From: Myxococcus xanthus | GTDB lineage: Bacteria > Myxococcota > Myxococcia > Myxococcales > Myxococcaceae | Assembly (NCBI RefSeq): GCF_006402735.1 | Contig: NZ_CP017174.1 | Span: 9,202,001 to 9,266,000, forward strand | Direction of reading: 5' to 3' | Length of the DNA: 64,000 nt | Shown here: piece after piece, positions 8,023-16,243 of the stretch | Position numbering within the stretch: the first letter of the stretch is position 1 | Layout: each line of letters opens with the position of its first letter | The notes under the pieces: generated by a model | Told to the model about the DNA's origin: nothing | Databases searched by the model: none | What the model saw: the letters and a program-made list of their open reading frames with translations, nothing else | Made by a program: the position numbers and the translations under genes

Positions 8023-9273
8023 ATGCCCCTCACGCCCCTCGACTCCGCCCGGCAGGCCGCGCTCGACGCCATCGCCCCGGCGGCGCCTGAGCGCGTGCCG
8101 CTCCTCGATGCCCAGGGTCGGTTCCTCGCCGCCCCTGTCACGGCTTCCCGCTCGCTGCCTGGCTGTGACAACTCCGCCATGGACGGCTGGGCCGTGCGCG
8201 CCGAGGAGACCCAGGGCGCATCCCGCGACCGGCCCGCGCGCCTGTGCGTCACCAGCACGCTCTTCGCCGGCGCCCTCCCCTCCACGCCCCTCCGGCCCGG
8301 AGAGGCCGCGCGCGTCTTCACCGGCGCGCCCCTGCCCCCCGGCGCCGACGCCGTCGTCCGACAGGAGGCCGCTCGCGCCGCCGAGGATGGCGCCTGCGTG
8401 GACGTCTTCATCACCGTGCCTCCCGGCAACGACATCCGCCGCACCGGAGAGGAAGTCCTCACCGGCACACCCCTCTTCGACGCGGGCCAGCGCGTGGGCG
8501 CCGCCGTGCTCGGCGTGCTCGCGTCCATGGGTGCCACGGACGTCTGGGTGCGCCCCATGCCGCGCGTCGCCGTGCTCGCCACCGGCGATGAGCTCGTCCC
8601 TCCTGGCACTCCGGCCCTGCCCCACCAGGTGTACGAGAGCAACCTCGTCCTCGTGGCCGCGCTCGCCCGCGAGGCCGGCGCGGATGTCCGCCAGCTCGCC
8701 CGCGCCCGCGATGACGAGCGCGCCCTGCGCGATGCGCTCACCCGCCTGGCCCCGCAGGTGGATGTCCTCATCACCACCGGAGGCGCCTCCGTGGGTGACA
8801 AGGACCTGGTGAAACGCGTGCTCGCCGCGCTCGGCGCCCGCTTCTTCGTGGACGGCGTCGCGCTCAAGCCCGGCAAGCCCGTGGCCGTGGCCCGGCTGGG
8901 TGACACCTCCGTCGTCGTGCTGCCCGGCAATCCCGGCGCGGCCACCGTGGCGTTCGACCAGTTCGCCCGCCCGCTCCTCCTCAAGCACCAGGGCGTGCTG
9001 GAGACGCGCCGCCGCGTCCGTGCCCACCTCTCCGAAGCACGCCACAAGCAAGCGGGCCTCACCTACCTCATCACCACCACCCTGGAAGCCCGGGACGGCC
9101 TCGCGCCGCGCGCCGTGCTCCGCCCGCAGGGCGCCGGGCAGATCCTGCAGAACGTCCACGGCGAAGGATGGGCCCTCCTCCCACCCGGCCGCGCGGACTT
9201 CGCAGAAGACGACCCCGTCGACGTCGAGCTCTTCGACCGGCCCACCTTCACACCCTTGGGGGCACTGGCATGA
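8023..9273 (+). CDS. moeA: Molybdopterin molybdenumtransferase MoeA
   Basis: 416 residues, the usual MoeA length. It inserts molybdate into adenylylated molybdopterin. Visible signatures are PGCDNSAMDGWAVRA (domain I), the FTGAPLPPGADAVV stretch, the MoCF-binding loop TTGGASVGDKDLV, and VVLPGNPGAATVAFDQF near the end of the catalytic domain. The C-terminal domain IV continues to a conserved GWALLPPG. The ATG at 8023 (MPLTPLDSAR) was chosen because upstream residues in this frame are not MoeA-like. The stop overlaps the next start as ATGA, so the downstream fusion gene is translationally coupled. Confidence 0.92.
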   Translation: MPLTPLDSARQAALDAIAPAAPERVPLLDAQGRFLAAPVTASRSLPGCDNSAMDGWAVRAEETQGASRDRPARLCVTSTLFAGALPSTPLRPGEAARVFTGAPLPPGADAVVRQEAARAAEDGACVDVFITVPPGNDIRRTGEEVLTGTPLFDAGQRVGAAVLGVLASMGATDVWVRPMPRVAVLATGDELVPPGTPALPHQVYESNLVLVAALAREAGADVRQLARARDDERALRDALTRLAPQVDVLITTGGASVGDKDLVKRVLAALGARFFVDGVALKPGKPVAVARLGDTSVVVLPGNPGAATVAFDQFARPLLLKHQGVLETRRRVRAHLSEARHKQAGLTYLITTTLEARDGLAPRAVLRPQGAGQILQNVHGEGWALLPPGRADFAEDDPVDVELFDRPTFTPLGALA

Positions 9274-10661
9274 GCCGCGTTCCCGCGCTCAGCGTGGTGG
9301 GCTGGTCCGGCGCCGGCAAGACGACGCTCATCACCCGGCTCGTCCCCGAGCTCGCCACGCGAGGCCTGTGCGTGGCCGTGGTGAAGCACTCCTCCGACGC
9401 CCATCCACTGCACCGGCCCGGCAGCGACACCGCCCGCTACCAGGATGCAGGCGCCGTGCTCACTGGCTTCGCCACGCCCGCGGGCGTCCAGCTCACGACG
9501 GCCGCCGCCCCCTCGGACGCACTGCCAGCGCTGCTCGAGCGCTACACGGGCGCCGTCGACCTGGTGCTCGTCGAAGGCTGGAAGGACGGCCCCCTCCCCA
9601 AGCTGGAGGTGTGGCGGGAGGGCCTGGGCCCACCGCTGGCGCCCTCGCGCCCGGAAGTCCTCGCGGTGCTCACCTCCGAGCCCGCACTCCCCTCGGACTT
9701 CCCACCCGGCCTGCGCGTGCTGCCCCCCGACGACGTGCGCGCCGTGGCGGACCTCCTCCAGGCCCACCTGCGCCCGAGCCGCCCCGCGCCCCTGCCCCCC
9801 GTGGATGCCCGTGGCGTCACGCGCCGCTCCGTCCAGCGGTGGAACGGCGCCACGCTGCTCCCGGCCCAGGAGGACGACATCGCGGTGGAGGAGCCTCTGG
9901 AGATTCGCGTCAGCGGAGACTCGGTGGCCACCACCATGCGCACGCCAGGACATGACCGCGAGCTGGCCACCGGCTTCCTCTTCGCCGAGGGCATCCTCCA
10001 GAGCGTGGACGACCTGGGCGGGCTGGCGCACTGCGGACGGCCGGGCGAGGAGGGCTTCGGCAACGTCATCGAAGTCACCCCCGCCCCCGGCGCCTTCCTC
10101 GACGTGGAGCGCGTGAGCACCGCCCGCAGGGGCACCCTCACCACTTCCGCCTGTGGCGTGTGCGGCCGGCGCAGCGTGGATGACCTGCTCACCGTGTGCC
10201 CGCCCCTGCCGCCCGGCCCGGTGCTCCACCCCGACGCCGTGGCCCGCGCCACCGAGCGCCTGCGCGACGTGCAGCGCAACTTCGCCCGCACCGGAGGCGT
10301 CCACGCCGCCGCCGTGCTCGACGCCGACGGCCACCTCTTGGCCGCACATGAGGATGTGGGCCGCCACAACGCCGTGGACAAGGTGGTCGGCACCCTGGTG
10401 CTGGCCGGCCTCGTGCGGGGAACAGGGGCCTCCCGCCTCCCGCTGACGCGTCAGCCCGCGGTGCTCGCCGTCAGTGGACGCGTCAGCTTTGAGATCATCC
10501 AGAAGGCCGCCATGGCCCGGATCCCCATCGTCGCGGGCGTCTCCGCCGCCAGCTCCCTCGCAGTGGACCTGGCCCTGCGTTCTGGAATGACGCTGGCGAC
10601 GTTCGTCCGGAACGGGCGCTTCAACGTCTACACCGGGCCCGAACGCCTGTTGCAGGTGTAA
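9270..10661 (+). CDS. MobB-FdhD fusion protein
   Basis: 463 residues combining two cofactor-maturation proteins. Residues 1 to about 170 are MobB: Walker A GWSGAGKT at 11-18, VVKHSSDAHPLHRPGSDT, and VLVEGWKDGPLPKLEVWR. From about residue 175 to the end is FdhD, the sulfur carrier/sulfurtransferase for formate dehydrogenase: the Cys pair in TSACGVCGRR (Cys295 and Cys298), GGVHAAAVLD, HEDVGRHNAVDKVVG, SGRVSFEIIQKAAMA and the terminal YTGPERL. MobB is a GTP-binding protein that assists MobA; FdhD passes sulfur from IscS to the molybdenum cofactor. A Pro-rich linker joins the halves. The start overlaps the moeA stop (ATGA). Confidence 0.9.
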   Translation: MSRVPALSVVGWSGAGKTTLITRLVPELATRGLCVAVVKHSSDAHPLHRPGSDTARYQDAGAVLTGFATPAGVQLTTAAAPSDALPALLERYTGAVDLVLVEGWKDGPLPKLEVWREGLGPPLAPSRPEVLAVLTSEPALPSDFPPGLRVLPPDDVRAVADLLQAHLRPSRPAPLPPVDARGVTRRSVQRWNGATLLPAQEDDIAVEEPLEIRVSGDSVATTMRTPGHDRELATGFLFAEGILQSVDDLGGLAHCGRPGEEGFGNVIEVTPAPGAFLDVERVSTARRGTLTTSACGVCGRRSVDDLLTVCPPLPPGPVLHPDAVARATERLRDVQRNFARTGGVHAAAVLDADGHLLAAHEDVGRHNAVDKVVGTLVLAGLVRGTGASRLPLTRQPAVLAVSGRVSFEIIQKAAMARIPIVAGVSAASSLAVDLALRSGMTLATFVRNGRFNVYTGPERLLQV

Positions 10662-10704
10662 CCTCTTGAAACTCCTGTCGCCCTTCCAGGGACCACCCGG
10701 CGAC

Positions 10705-10719
10705 TGGCATCATCCGTGC
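10705..10719 (+). promoter_or_regulatory. Sigma-54-like (-24/-12) promoter element
   Basis: TGGCAT, five bases, then GTGC. The GG and GC dinucleotides have the exact spacing of the sigma-54 consensus TGGCAC-N5-TTGC; the -12 box has G where the first T is expected. It lies about 280 bases before the epsZ start. EpsI, an NtrC-family protein encoded in this cluster, would be a natural activator, but that is inference. Confidence 0.4.
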
Positions 10720-10951
10720 CTTCGCGTCAGAGCGGCATCGTAAATGCAAAGAAACCGTGACGAAGGAAACGCGGGCAACCGCGGTGAACCACAATGTGTT
10801 GGTGATGCTCGGTGAGCTCGAACCTGGGTAGGGCGGTCGCAAGATTTCACACGCTGTCACGTCTTACTGACGCGGCAGGGGTTGCAACGCGCCGCGATAT
10901 CGGGCAAAACTGGTTTCCTTCCGACTTAAACTTTTCTAGCCTCAACGGCGA

Positions 10952-10984
10952 CCTCTGCTTCAACTGCACGAAAGTGAGCAGAGG
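10952..10984 (+). promoter_or_regulatory. Hairpin pairing with the epsZ ribosome binding site
   Basis: CCTCTGCT (10952-10959) is the perfect reverse complement of AGCAGAGG (10977-10984), with a 17-base loop. The right arm continues as GGGG, forming the GA-rich Shine-Dalgarno of epsZ 8 bases before its ATG. If folded in the mRNA it would partly occlude ribosome binding. Confidence 0.4.
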
Positions 10985-10996
10985 GGGGTGGACACG

Positions 10997-12472
10997 ATGA
11001 GCGGCGCAACGGCAAGTGCGGCGGTGGTCGGTGCTCCTGGGTCGGCCAACGCTCAGGGACAAGCAATTGAAGAGGTGCAGGGGCCGCCCAAGCTGGCCCC
11101 GGGGTTCGCGGCGAAGCTGAACCTCACGGTGGACCTCGTGCTGCTGTCGTCGGTGCTGGTGGGCTCGGCGTGGCTGAGCGGACAGCTGTCGGCGGAGTCC
11201 GGTTGGAAGGTGTCGGGGCTGGTGCTCGCGGCGTGGGTGGTGTGGATTGTGACGGGCACCGCGCTGTGCCTGTACGACTCGCGCTTCGCCGAGCGCAGCA
11301 AGCTGGACCACGTGGCGCTGGTGTCGGTGACGACGCTGGCGGTGGTGACGGTGCTGACGCTGGGCAGCGTGGCGTTGCCCACGGTGGTGACGTCGCCGGT
11401 GGTGGGCCCGCTGCTGTTCATCTTCTGGCCGGTGACGCTGCTCCTGCGCCTGTTCGTCTTCCGCCCGGTGGCCTCGCAGGAGCGCCCCATGGACGCGGTG
11501 CTCATCGTGGGCACGGGCGCCATGGGCCGCTACACCGGTGAGGACCTGGCCAACCGTGGCCGCCGGCAGATTCTGGGCTACGTGCGCTTCCACGACGACA
11601 ACGGCTCGATGGGAGAGCTGCCCGGCCCGGTCATGGGTTCGGTGGACGACCTGGAGCGCATCCTCCGCAACACCGCGGTGGATGAGGTGTACATCGCCGG
11701 CAACACGCTGAAGCAGGGCGAGTCCATGCAGGCGGCCATCAAGCTGGCCGAGCGCTTCGGCGTGCCCTTCGCGCTGCCCGCGCACAGCTTCCGCCTGGAC
11801 CGCGCCCGCCCGGTGGAGCGCCGCGCGGTGGCGGATGGCTTCCTGCACTTCGCGGCGGTGAGCCCCAAGCCGCACCAGATGGCGATGAAGCGCCTGTTCG
11901 ACATCTGCGTGTCCGCGGCGGCGCTGTGGGCGCTCCTGCCGCTCCTGGGCATGGTGGCGCTGGCGGTGAAGTTCACCTCCAAGGGCCCCATCTTCTTCAA
12001 GCAGCTGCGCGTGGGGCAGAACGGCAAGCCCTTCTACATGCTGAAGTTCCGCTCCATGGTGGTGAACGCCGAGGAGCTGAAGGAGAAGCTGGCCGCGCAC
12101 AACGAGCAGACGGGCCCCGTCTTCAAGATGAAGCACGACCCGCGCATCACCGGCATCGGCCGCTTCATCCGCAAGTTCTCCATCGACGAGCTGCCCCAGT
12201 TCATCAATGTGCTGCGCGGGGAGATGAGCATCGTCGGGCCGCGCCCGCCGGTGCCCAGCGAGGTGGCCAAGTACGAGACGTGGCAGCGCCGCCGCCTGTC
12301 GGTGCGTCCAGGACTCACCTGCATCTGGCAGGTGTCAGGACGGAACCAGATCTCCTTCGAGGAGTGGATGTACCTGGACATGCAGTACATCGACCACTGG
12401 AGCCTGACGAGCGACCTGCGCCTGCTGCTCCAGACGGTGCCGGTGGTGCTCACGGGCCGCGGCGCCAGCTAG
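10997..12472 (+). CDS. epsZ: EpsZ polyprenyl glycosylphosphotransferase (priming enzyme)
   Basis: 491-residue WbaP/PHPT-type enzyme that transfers a sugar-1-phosphate to undecaprenyl phosphate and so starts each exopolysaccharide repeat unit. Four hydrophobic segments occupy about residues 35-165, then a Rossmann-like CoA_binding_3 region (VLIVGTGAMGRYTGEDLA), a further membrane segment with KRLFDICVSA, and the catalytic bacterial sugar transferase domain (FYMLKFRSM, FSIDELPQFINVLRGEMSIV, GPRPPVP, RPGLTCIWQVSGRN). Position and architecture match M. xanthus EpsZ (MXAN_7415). The ATG at 10997 has GAGGGGGG 8 bases upstream; a GTG at 10988 lies inside that site and is less likely. Confidence 0.93.
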   Translation: MSGATASAAVVGAPGSANAQGQAIEEVQGPPKLAPGFAAKLNLTVDLVLLSSVLVGSAWLSGQLSAESGWKVSGLVLAAWVVWIVTGTALCLYDSRFAERSKLDHVALVSVTTLAVVTVLTLGSVALPTVVTSPVVGPLLFIFWPVTLLLRLFVFRPVASQERPMDAVLIVGTGAMGRYTGEDLANRGRRQILGYVRFHDDNGSMGELPGPVMGSVDDLERILRNTAVDEVYIAGNTLKQGESMQAAIKLAERFGVPFALPAHSFRLDRARPVERRAVADGFLHFAAVSPKPHQMAMKRLFDICVSAAALWALLPLLGMVALAVKFTSKGPIFFKQLRVGQNGKPFYMLKFRSMVVNAEELKEKLAAHNEQTGPVFKMKHDPRITGIGRFIRKFSIDELPQFINVLRGEMSIVGPRPPVPSEVAKYETWQRRRLSVRPGLTCIWQVSGRNQISFEEWMYLDMQYIDHWSLTSDLRLLLQTVPVVLTGRGAS

Positions 12473-12497
12473 CAAGCCTTCAGGCAACCCAACCTTT

Positions 12498-12536
12498 GCG
12501 GGGGCGGCATTGACGTGCCGCCCCCGCTCGTTTTCT
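12498..12536 (+). terminator. Strong intrinsic terminator/attenuator between epsZ and wzx
   Basis: Perfect 12-bp GC stem GCGGGGGCGGCA (12498-12509) / TGCCGCCCCCGC (12516-12527) with loop TTGACG, followed by the T-rich tail TCGTTTTCT. It lies 26 bases after the epsZ stop and before the wzx start. This is the clearest factor-independent terminator in the window. Confidence 0.85.
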
Positions 12537-12583
12537 ATGCACCCGGGCAGTCCTGGCCGGCGCCGGGTCCGCACGCTCCCACC

Positions 12584-14119
12584 GTGAACAGTCCCAGCCA
12601 TTCCATTTCGCAGGACGCGGGCGAGCGCGAGCGCTCGCATGAGGCGATGGGCGCGGTTCGCAACGGGCTCCAACTCGGTGGCTCGCTGCTGGCCACGTAT
12701 GCCATCGCCATGGGCGTGCGCTTCCTGCTGCCGGCCCACCTGGGACCGGAGAGCTTCGGGCGCTTCAACTACGCCGACAGCTTCTCCGCCGTCTTCTTCA
12801 TCGCCACCCACCTGGGCCTGGAGATGTACATCCGCAAGGAGGTGTCGCGCCGGCCCGAGCACGCCAGCGACTTCTTCGGCAGCACGCTGCTGCTGCGGCT
12901 GGGCCTCACCGCGGTGCTGATGGGCGCCATGGCGCTGGTGATGGCCCACTTCGATGAGCCGCCCGAGGTGCGCCAGCTCGTCTACGTCTTCGCGCTGGCC
13001 CAGTCGCTCATCATCATCAACGCCTCCGTGGCCGCGCTGCTGCACGCCAAGGGCAAGGTGGCGGGGCTGTCCGTCTCCAACATCGTCACCAAGCTGGTGT
13101 GGGGCGGAGGCCTGCTGGCCGTCGCCGTGGCGGGCCTGCCGCTGCCGTGGCTGGCGGTGCCGCTGGTGGCGTCCGAAGCGGTGAAGCTGGGCGTGGGCTG
13201 GTACCTGGCCCGCGAGCACATGGGCCTCACCTTCAAGGTGGACGTGCCCGCCACGCTGAAGGTGCTCAAGGCCAGCCTGCCCTTCTTCATCACCGGCGCG
13301 GCGCTGGCGGCCAACGGGCGCCTGGACGTGATGATTCTGGGCATGGTCTCCAGCCACGAAGAGGTGGGCTGGTACGGCGCGGCGTGGAACATCGCGGGCC
13401 TCACCTTCTTCCTCAACCCGGTGTTCGGCTGGGTGCTGATGCCGCTGGCGTCCCGCGCGGCCGAGCGCTCCGAGGCGGAGCTGACGAACCTGACGCGCCG
13501 CTCGCTGGAGGGCACGCTGGCCGTCACCGTGCCCATGATGATGCTCATCGTCCTGGGCGCCCCGCTGTGGGTGGGGCTGATGGGCGGCGCGTTCTCCGAA
13601 TCCGCCATGCCGCTGCGGCTGATGTCGCCGCTGTTCGTGCTGGCCTTCGTGACGATGAACGCGGGCCTGTGGCTGACCATGACGAACCGCGAGTGGTGGG
13701 TGACCATCACCAGCGTCATTGGCAGCGTGGTGCTGATTCCCATCCTCAATCTGCTGCTGATTCCGCTGATGCTTGCGGCGCTGGGCAACGGCGGCGGCGC
13801 GGCGGGCACGGCGCTGTCCATGCTGCTCATGGAAATCTGCGTCACCATCAGCCTGCTGGGGCGCATGGGCAAGGCGGCCTTCGACGCGCGCCTGGTGTCC
13901 ATGATGGCCAAGACGGCCGTCATCTGCGCGGTCATCGTCGCGCTGGACCAGACGCTGCTGGCCTTCTTGAACCCGTGGGTGCGCATCACCGTGGAAGCCG
14001 TGCTGTACATCGTCGCGGTGCTGGCCACCGGCGCGGTGCGCCCCGGCGAGGTGCTCCAGGTGGTGCGCATCGCCCGCCGCCGTGGAAACCCCGCGCCCGA
14101 AGCCGCGCCCACCCCCTGA
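12584..14119 (+). CDS. wzx: Wzx-type polysaccharide flippase
   Basis: About 511 residues in 12-14 membrane segments, matching oligosaccharide flippases of the MOP superfamily. It moves the undecaprenyl-linked repeat unit to the periplasmic face. Seen: GLQLGGSLLATYAIAMGVRF (TM1), LGPESFGRFNYADSFSAVFF, and repeated long hydrophobic stretches to the C-terminus. The start is uncertain: the frame opens at a GTG at 12515, but that codon sits in the terminator hairpin loop, so I prefer GTG 12584; ATG 12647 is also possible. Equivalent to wzx of the M. xanthus EPS pathway (MXAN_7416). Confidence 0.88.
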   Translation: MNSPSHSISQDAGERERSHEAMGAVRNGLQLGGSLLATYAIAMGVRFLLPAHLGPESFGRFNYADSFSAVFFIATHLGLEMYIRKEVSRRPEHASDFFGSTLLLRLGLTAVLMGAMALVMAHFDEPPEVRQLVYVFALAQSLIIINASVAALLHAKGKVAGLSVSNIVTKLVWGGGLLAVAVAGLPLPWLAVPLVASEAVKLGVGWYLAREHMGLTFKVDVPATLKVLKASLPFFITGAALAANGRLDVMILGMVSSHEEVGWYGAAWNIAGLTFFLNPVFGWVLMPLASRAAERSEAELTNLTRRSLEGTLAVTVPMMMLIVLGAPLWVGLMGGAFSESAMPLRLMSPLFVLAFVTMNAGLWLTMTNREWWVTITSVIGSVVLIPILNLLLIPLMLAALGNGGGAAGTALSMLLMEICVTISLLGRMGKAAFDARLVSMMAKTAVICAVIVALDQTLLAFLNPWVRITVEAVLYIVAVLATGAVRPGEVLQVVRIARRRGNPAPEAAPTP

Positions 14120-14136
14120 GGAGAGTTCCGCCGCTC

Positions 14137-14775
14137 ATGCCGTCCACGCACCGCCAGCTGCCTTTCGCCCCGCGCCGTCCCTGGCGCTCGTTCGCCTGCG
14201 CCGCGCTGCTGCTGCTGGCGCCCGCCTGCCGGGGCCTGGGCAAGTACACCTGGGTGGATGACTACCAGGAGAAGCCGCCCCCGGTGGACTCGGCGTATCG
14301 CATCGCCGCGGGCGACTTGCTCAACATCCGCGTGTGGAACCAGGAGTCGCTCACCACGCAGGCCCGCGTGCGCGAGGACGGCCGCATCAGCCTGCTCTTC
14401 CTGGACGATGTGGAGGCCGCGGGCCACACTCCGGCCTTGCTGTCGCAGCAAATCCAGACGCGGCTGAAGGACTACATCAACCACCCCGTCGTCACCGTCG
14501 CGCTGGAGATGGCGCGCCCCATCAAGGTGACCATGGTGGGCGAGGTCAACCGCATCGGTCCGCTGGAAATCGACCCGGGCGCCAGCCTGCTGCAGGCCCT
14601 GGCCGGCGCGGGCGGCTTCACCGAGTACGCCCACAAGGACCGCATCTTCGTCATGCGCCAGGAAGAGGGCGCCGCGCCCGAGCGCATCCGCTTCCGCTAC
14701 GACGACCTCATCCACGCCGAGGGACGCGCGCCCACCTTCCGCCTGCGCCCCGGTGACGTGGTGGTGGTGGAATAA
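14137..14775 (+). CDS. epsY: EpsY, short outer-membrane polysaccharide export (OPX/Wza-like) protein
   Basis: 212-residue lipoprotein: signal peptide with lipobox LLAPAC, then a Poly_export domain (SAYRIAAGDLLNIRVWNQESL, RVREDGRISLLFLDDVEAAG) and one SLBB-like domain (KVTMVGEVNRIGPLEI, GASLLQALAGAGGF). At about 200 residues it lacks the C-terminal helix that lets E. coli Wza (about 380 residues) cross the outer membrane. This is the feature of the short OPX class, which is thought to work with a separate barrel, here the adjacent EpsX. GAGGAGAG lies upstream of the ATG. Matches MXAN_7417 in gene order. Confidence 0.9.
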   Translation: MPSTHRQLPFAPRRPWRSFACAALLLLAPACRGLGKYTWVDDYQEKPPPVDSAYRIAAGDLLNIRVWNQESLTTQARVREDGRISLLFLDDVEAAGHTPALLSQQIQTRLKDYINHPVVTVALEMARPIKVTMVGEVNRIGPLEIDPGASLLQALAGAGGFTEYAHKDRIFVMRQEEGAAPERIRFRYDDLIHAEGRAPTFRLRPGDVVVVE

Positions 14776-14778
14776 CCC

Positions 14779-16029
14779 GTGCTGGGGACGGTCCTCACCG
14801 TCGCGATGCTGGAGGTGTCCTCCGCCTCCGTCAGCTACGCCACGGCCGCGCGCGTCGACTCGCGCCTGCGCTCCAACGAGGACCCCGCCCCCGAGGCCCC
14901 CAGCGTCGCGGGCGACACCGACGTCACCCCGCTGCTGGGCCTGGAGATTCGCGACGGCAACACCGCGCTCCAGGTGGAGTACGCCCCGCGCATCAGCCTG
15001 CGCGAAGTCACCGCCCGCGCGCGCACTGAAATCCAGCACATGGGCCGCCTGGCCGGCCTGTGGCGCCCCGAGCGCGGCCTGTCCCTGCGCCTGTCGGAGG
15101 AGCTGGTGCTGGGCAGCGTCAACCTCCTCACCACGGACCTGGGCTCCCTGCCCGGCGGCACACCGGGCACGGACCCGGACGGGCCGCTGCGGCCTCCTGG
15201 AGGCGGCGGGCCCCTGCAGCCCCTGCCCCAGGCGGACACCGTCTACTTCCTCTCCTCCGCGACGACGCTGACGGCGGACACCGGCTGGCTGGGGCGGCGG
15301 TGGAACCTCACCGGCTCCGGCGGCTTCTCCATCAGCGGCGGCCTGGACGGGCCCGCCCGCGAAGCGGTGCCCATGCAGTATGGCCCGCGCGCGGACGTGT
15401 CCCTCAGCCATGCGCTGTCACCCCTGAGCGCCATCACCACCTCCGTGGCGTTCAACTCCGCGCGCTTCTCCACCGGGGCGAACAACACCATCGTCACGCT
15501 GCGGGAGGCCTGGGGTCACCGGGTGGACAGGCGCACCTCCCTGGAGGCCGGAGCGGGCGTGAGCGTGGTGCACTCCATCCCCGTGCCCCCCGGCGAAGGC
15601 GAGCCCGAGCCCGGCCCGCTGGACGCGCCCCGGACGGAGCTGCTCCCCAACCTGAATGTCGGGGTGAGTCACCGGATTCCCTCGCGCACGGCGGACTTCA
15701 ACGGCCGGGCGGACCTGCGAATCGTCCCCTTCACGGACCGGCTCACGGCGCGCGTCTACCCCCGAGCGGACCTGACGCTGACGGGGACCTGGGCCCTGGG
15801 GCCCCGCGTGCGGGTGTCCGCCATTGGCGGCGGCGCCGCGGCCGTGGGCGGAAGTAGTGGGGACAGCATCCTTTCCGGAGGCTTCACTGGTTCCTGGATT
15901 CTCACACGGTGGGTGTCCGTGGATACCGACCTTCGCGGGACGTGGAGCCGCTCGCCCGAACTGCCGGCGGCCCGGTTGACGTGGGCGGCAACGCTGGGCC
16001 TGTCCGTGCGACAAACTGGTATTCTCTGA
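14779..16029 (+). CDS. epsX: EpsX outer-membrane beta-barrel porin for EPS export
   Basis: 416 residues starting at GTG three bases after epsY. A signal-like N-terminus (LGTVLTVAMLEVSSASVSYATAA) is followed by alternating, Gly-rich, aromatic-dotted strands through the whole protein, as in a large outer-membrane barrel; there is one Pro/Gly-rich loop near residue 135. In M. xanthus the product of this gene (MXAN_7418) has been proposed to be the porin through which the short OPX protein EpsY secretes EPS. The next gene begins 11 bases after its stop, so it sits inside an operon. Confidence 0.85.
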   Translation: MLGTVLTVAMLEVSSASVSYATAARVDSRLRSNEDPAPEAPSVAGDTDVTPLLGLEIRDGNTALQVEYAPRISLREVTARARTEIQHMGRLAGLWRPERGLSLRLSEELVLGSVNLLTTDLGSLPGGTPGTDPDGPLRPPGGGGPLQPLPQADTVYFLSSATTLTADTGWLGRRWNLTGSGGFSISGGLDGPAREAVPMQYGPRADVSLSHALSPLSAITTSVAFNSARFSTGANNTIVTLREAWGHRVDRRTSLEAGAGVSVVHSIPVPPGEGEPEPGPLDAPRTELLPNLNVGVSHRIPSRTADFNGRADLRIVPFTDRLTARVYPRADLTLTGTWALGPRVRVSAIGGGAAAVGGSSGDSILSGGFTGSWILTRWVSVDTDLRGTWSRSPELPAARLTWAATLGLSVRQTGIL

Positions 16030-16040
16030 GGGCTGGCGCC

Positions 16041-16217
16041 ATGGCGAAGCTCATCTTGATGTCCGTCCTCATCCTCACCATCGCCCTGCCAGCCAAGGCG
16101 GCGAGGGATCCGCATCCGATGCGGGGGCTGAAGAAGGCCATCCTCTGGTTCGTCCTCTTCAACGCGGCATACACGTATGGCGTCCTCGTCTGGGTGCCAC
16201 GGCTCGGGTTCGGCTGA
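16041..16217 (+). CDS. Small conserved membrane protein in the eps operon
   Basis: 58 residues: a signal-like hydrophobic N-terminus (MAKLILMSVLILTIALPAKA), a short basic middle (RDPHPMRGLKK) and a second hydrophobic segment (ILWFVLFNAAYTYGVLVWV). The ATG at 16041 is 11 bases after the epsX stop with a GAGGG site. Position corresponds to the small hypothetical MXAN_7419. Function unknown; a small inner-membrane accessory of export or regulation is possible. Confidence 0.75.
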   Translation: MAKLILMSVLILTIALPAKAARDPHPMRGLKKAILWFVLFNAAYTYGVLVWVPRLGFG

Positions 16218-16243
16218 GCGAGTTTCAGAAAGGTTGATGACGG

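Larger units (their letters stand above)
10662..10996 (+). promoter_or_regulatory. epsZ upstream region / leader
   Basis: 335 bases with no gene, upstream of the first eps block. It contains a sigma-54-like element at 10705-10719, an A/T-richer stretch around 10915-10940, and an 8-bp inverted repeat at 10952-10984 whose right arm runs into the epsZ ribosome binding site. No convincing sigma-70 -35/-10 pair was found. Confidence 0.55.

Noticed and set aside
7201-9159. Long minus-strand frame across mobA and moeA
   Set aside because: Shadow frame: low-complexity Gly/Ala/Arg sequence and no domain. The real minus-strand gene is mobA in another frame (7263-7883).
12515-12583. Upstream extension of wzx from GTG 12515
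   Set aside because: The codon lies in the loop of a perfect terminator hairpin and the extension lacks flippase features.
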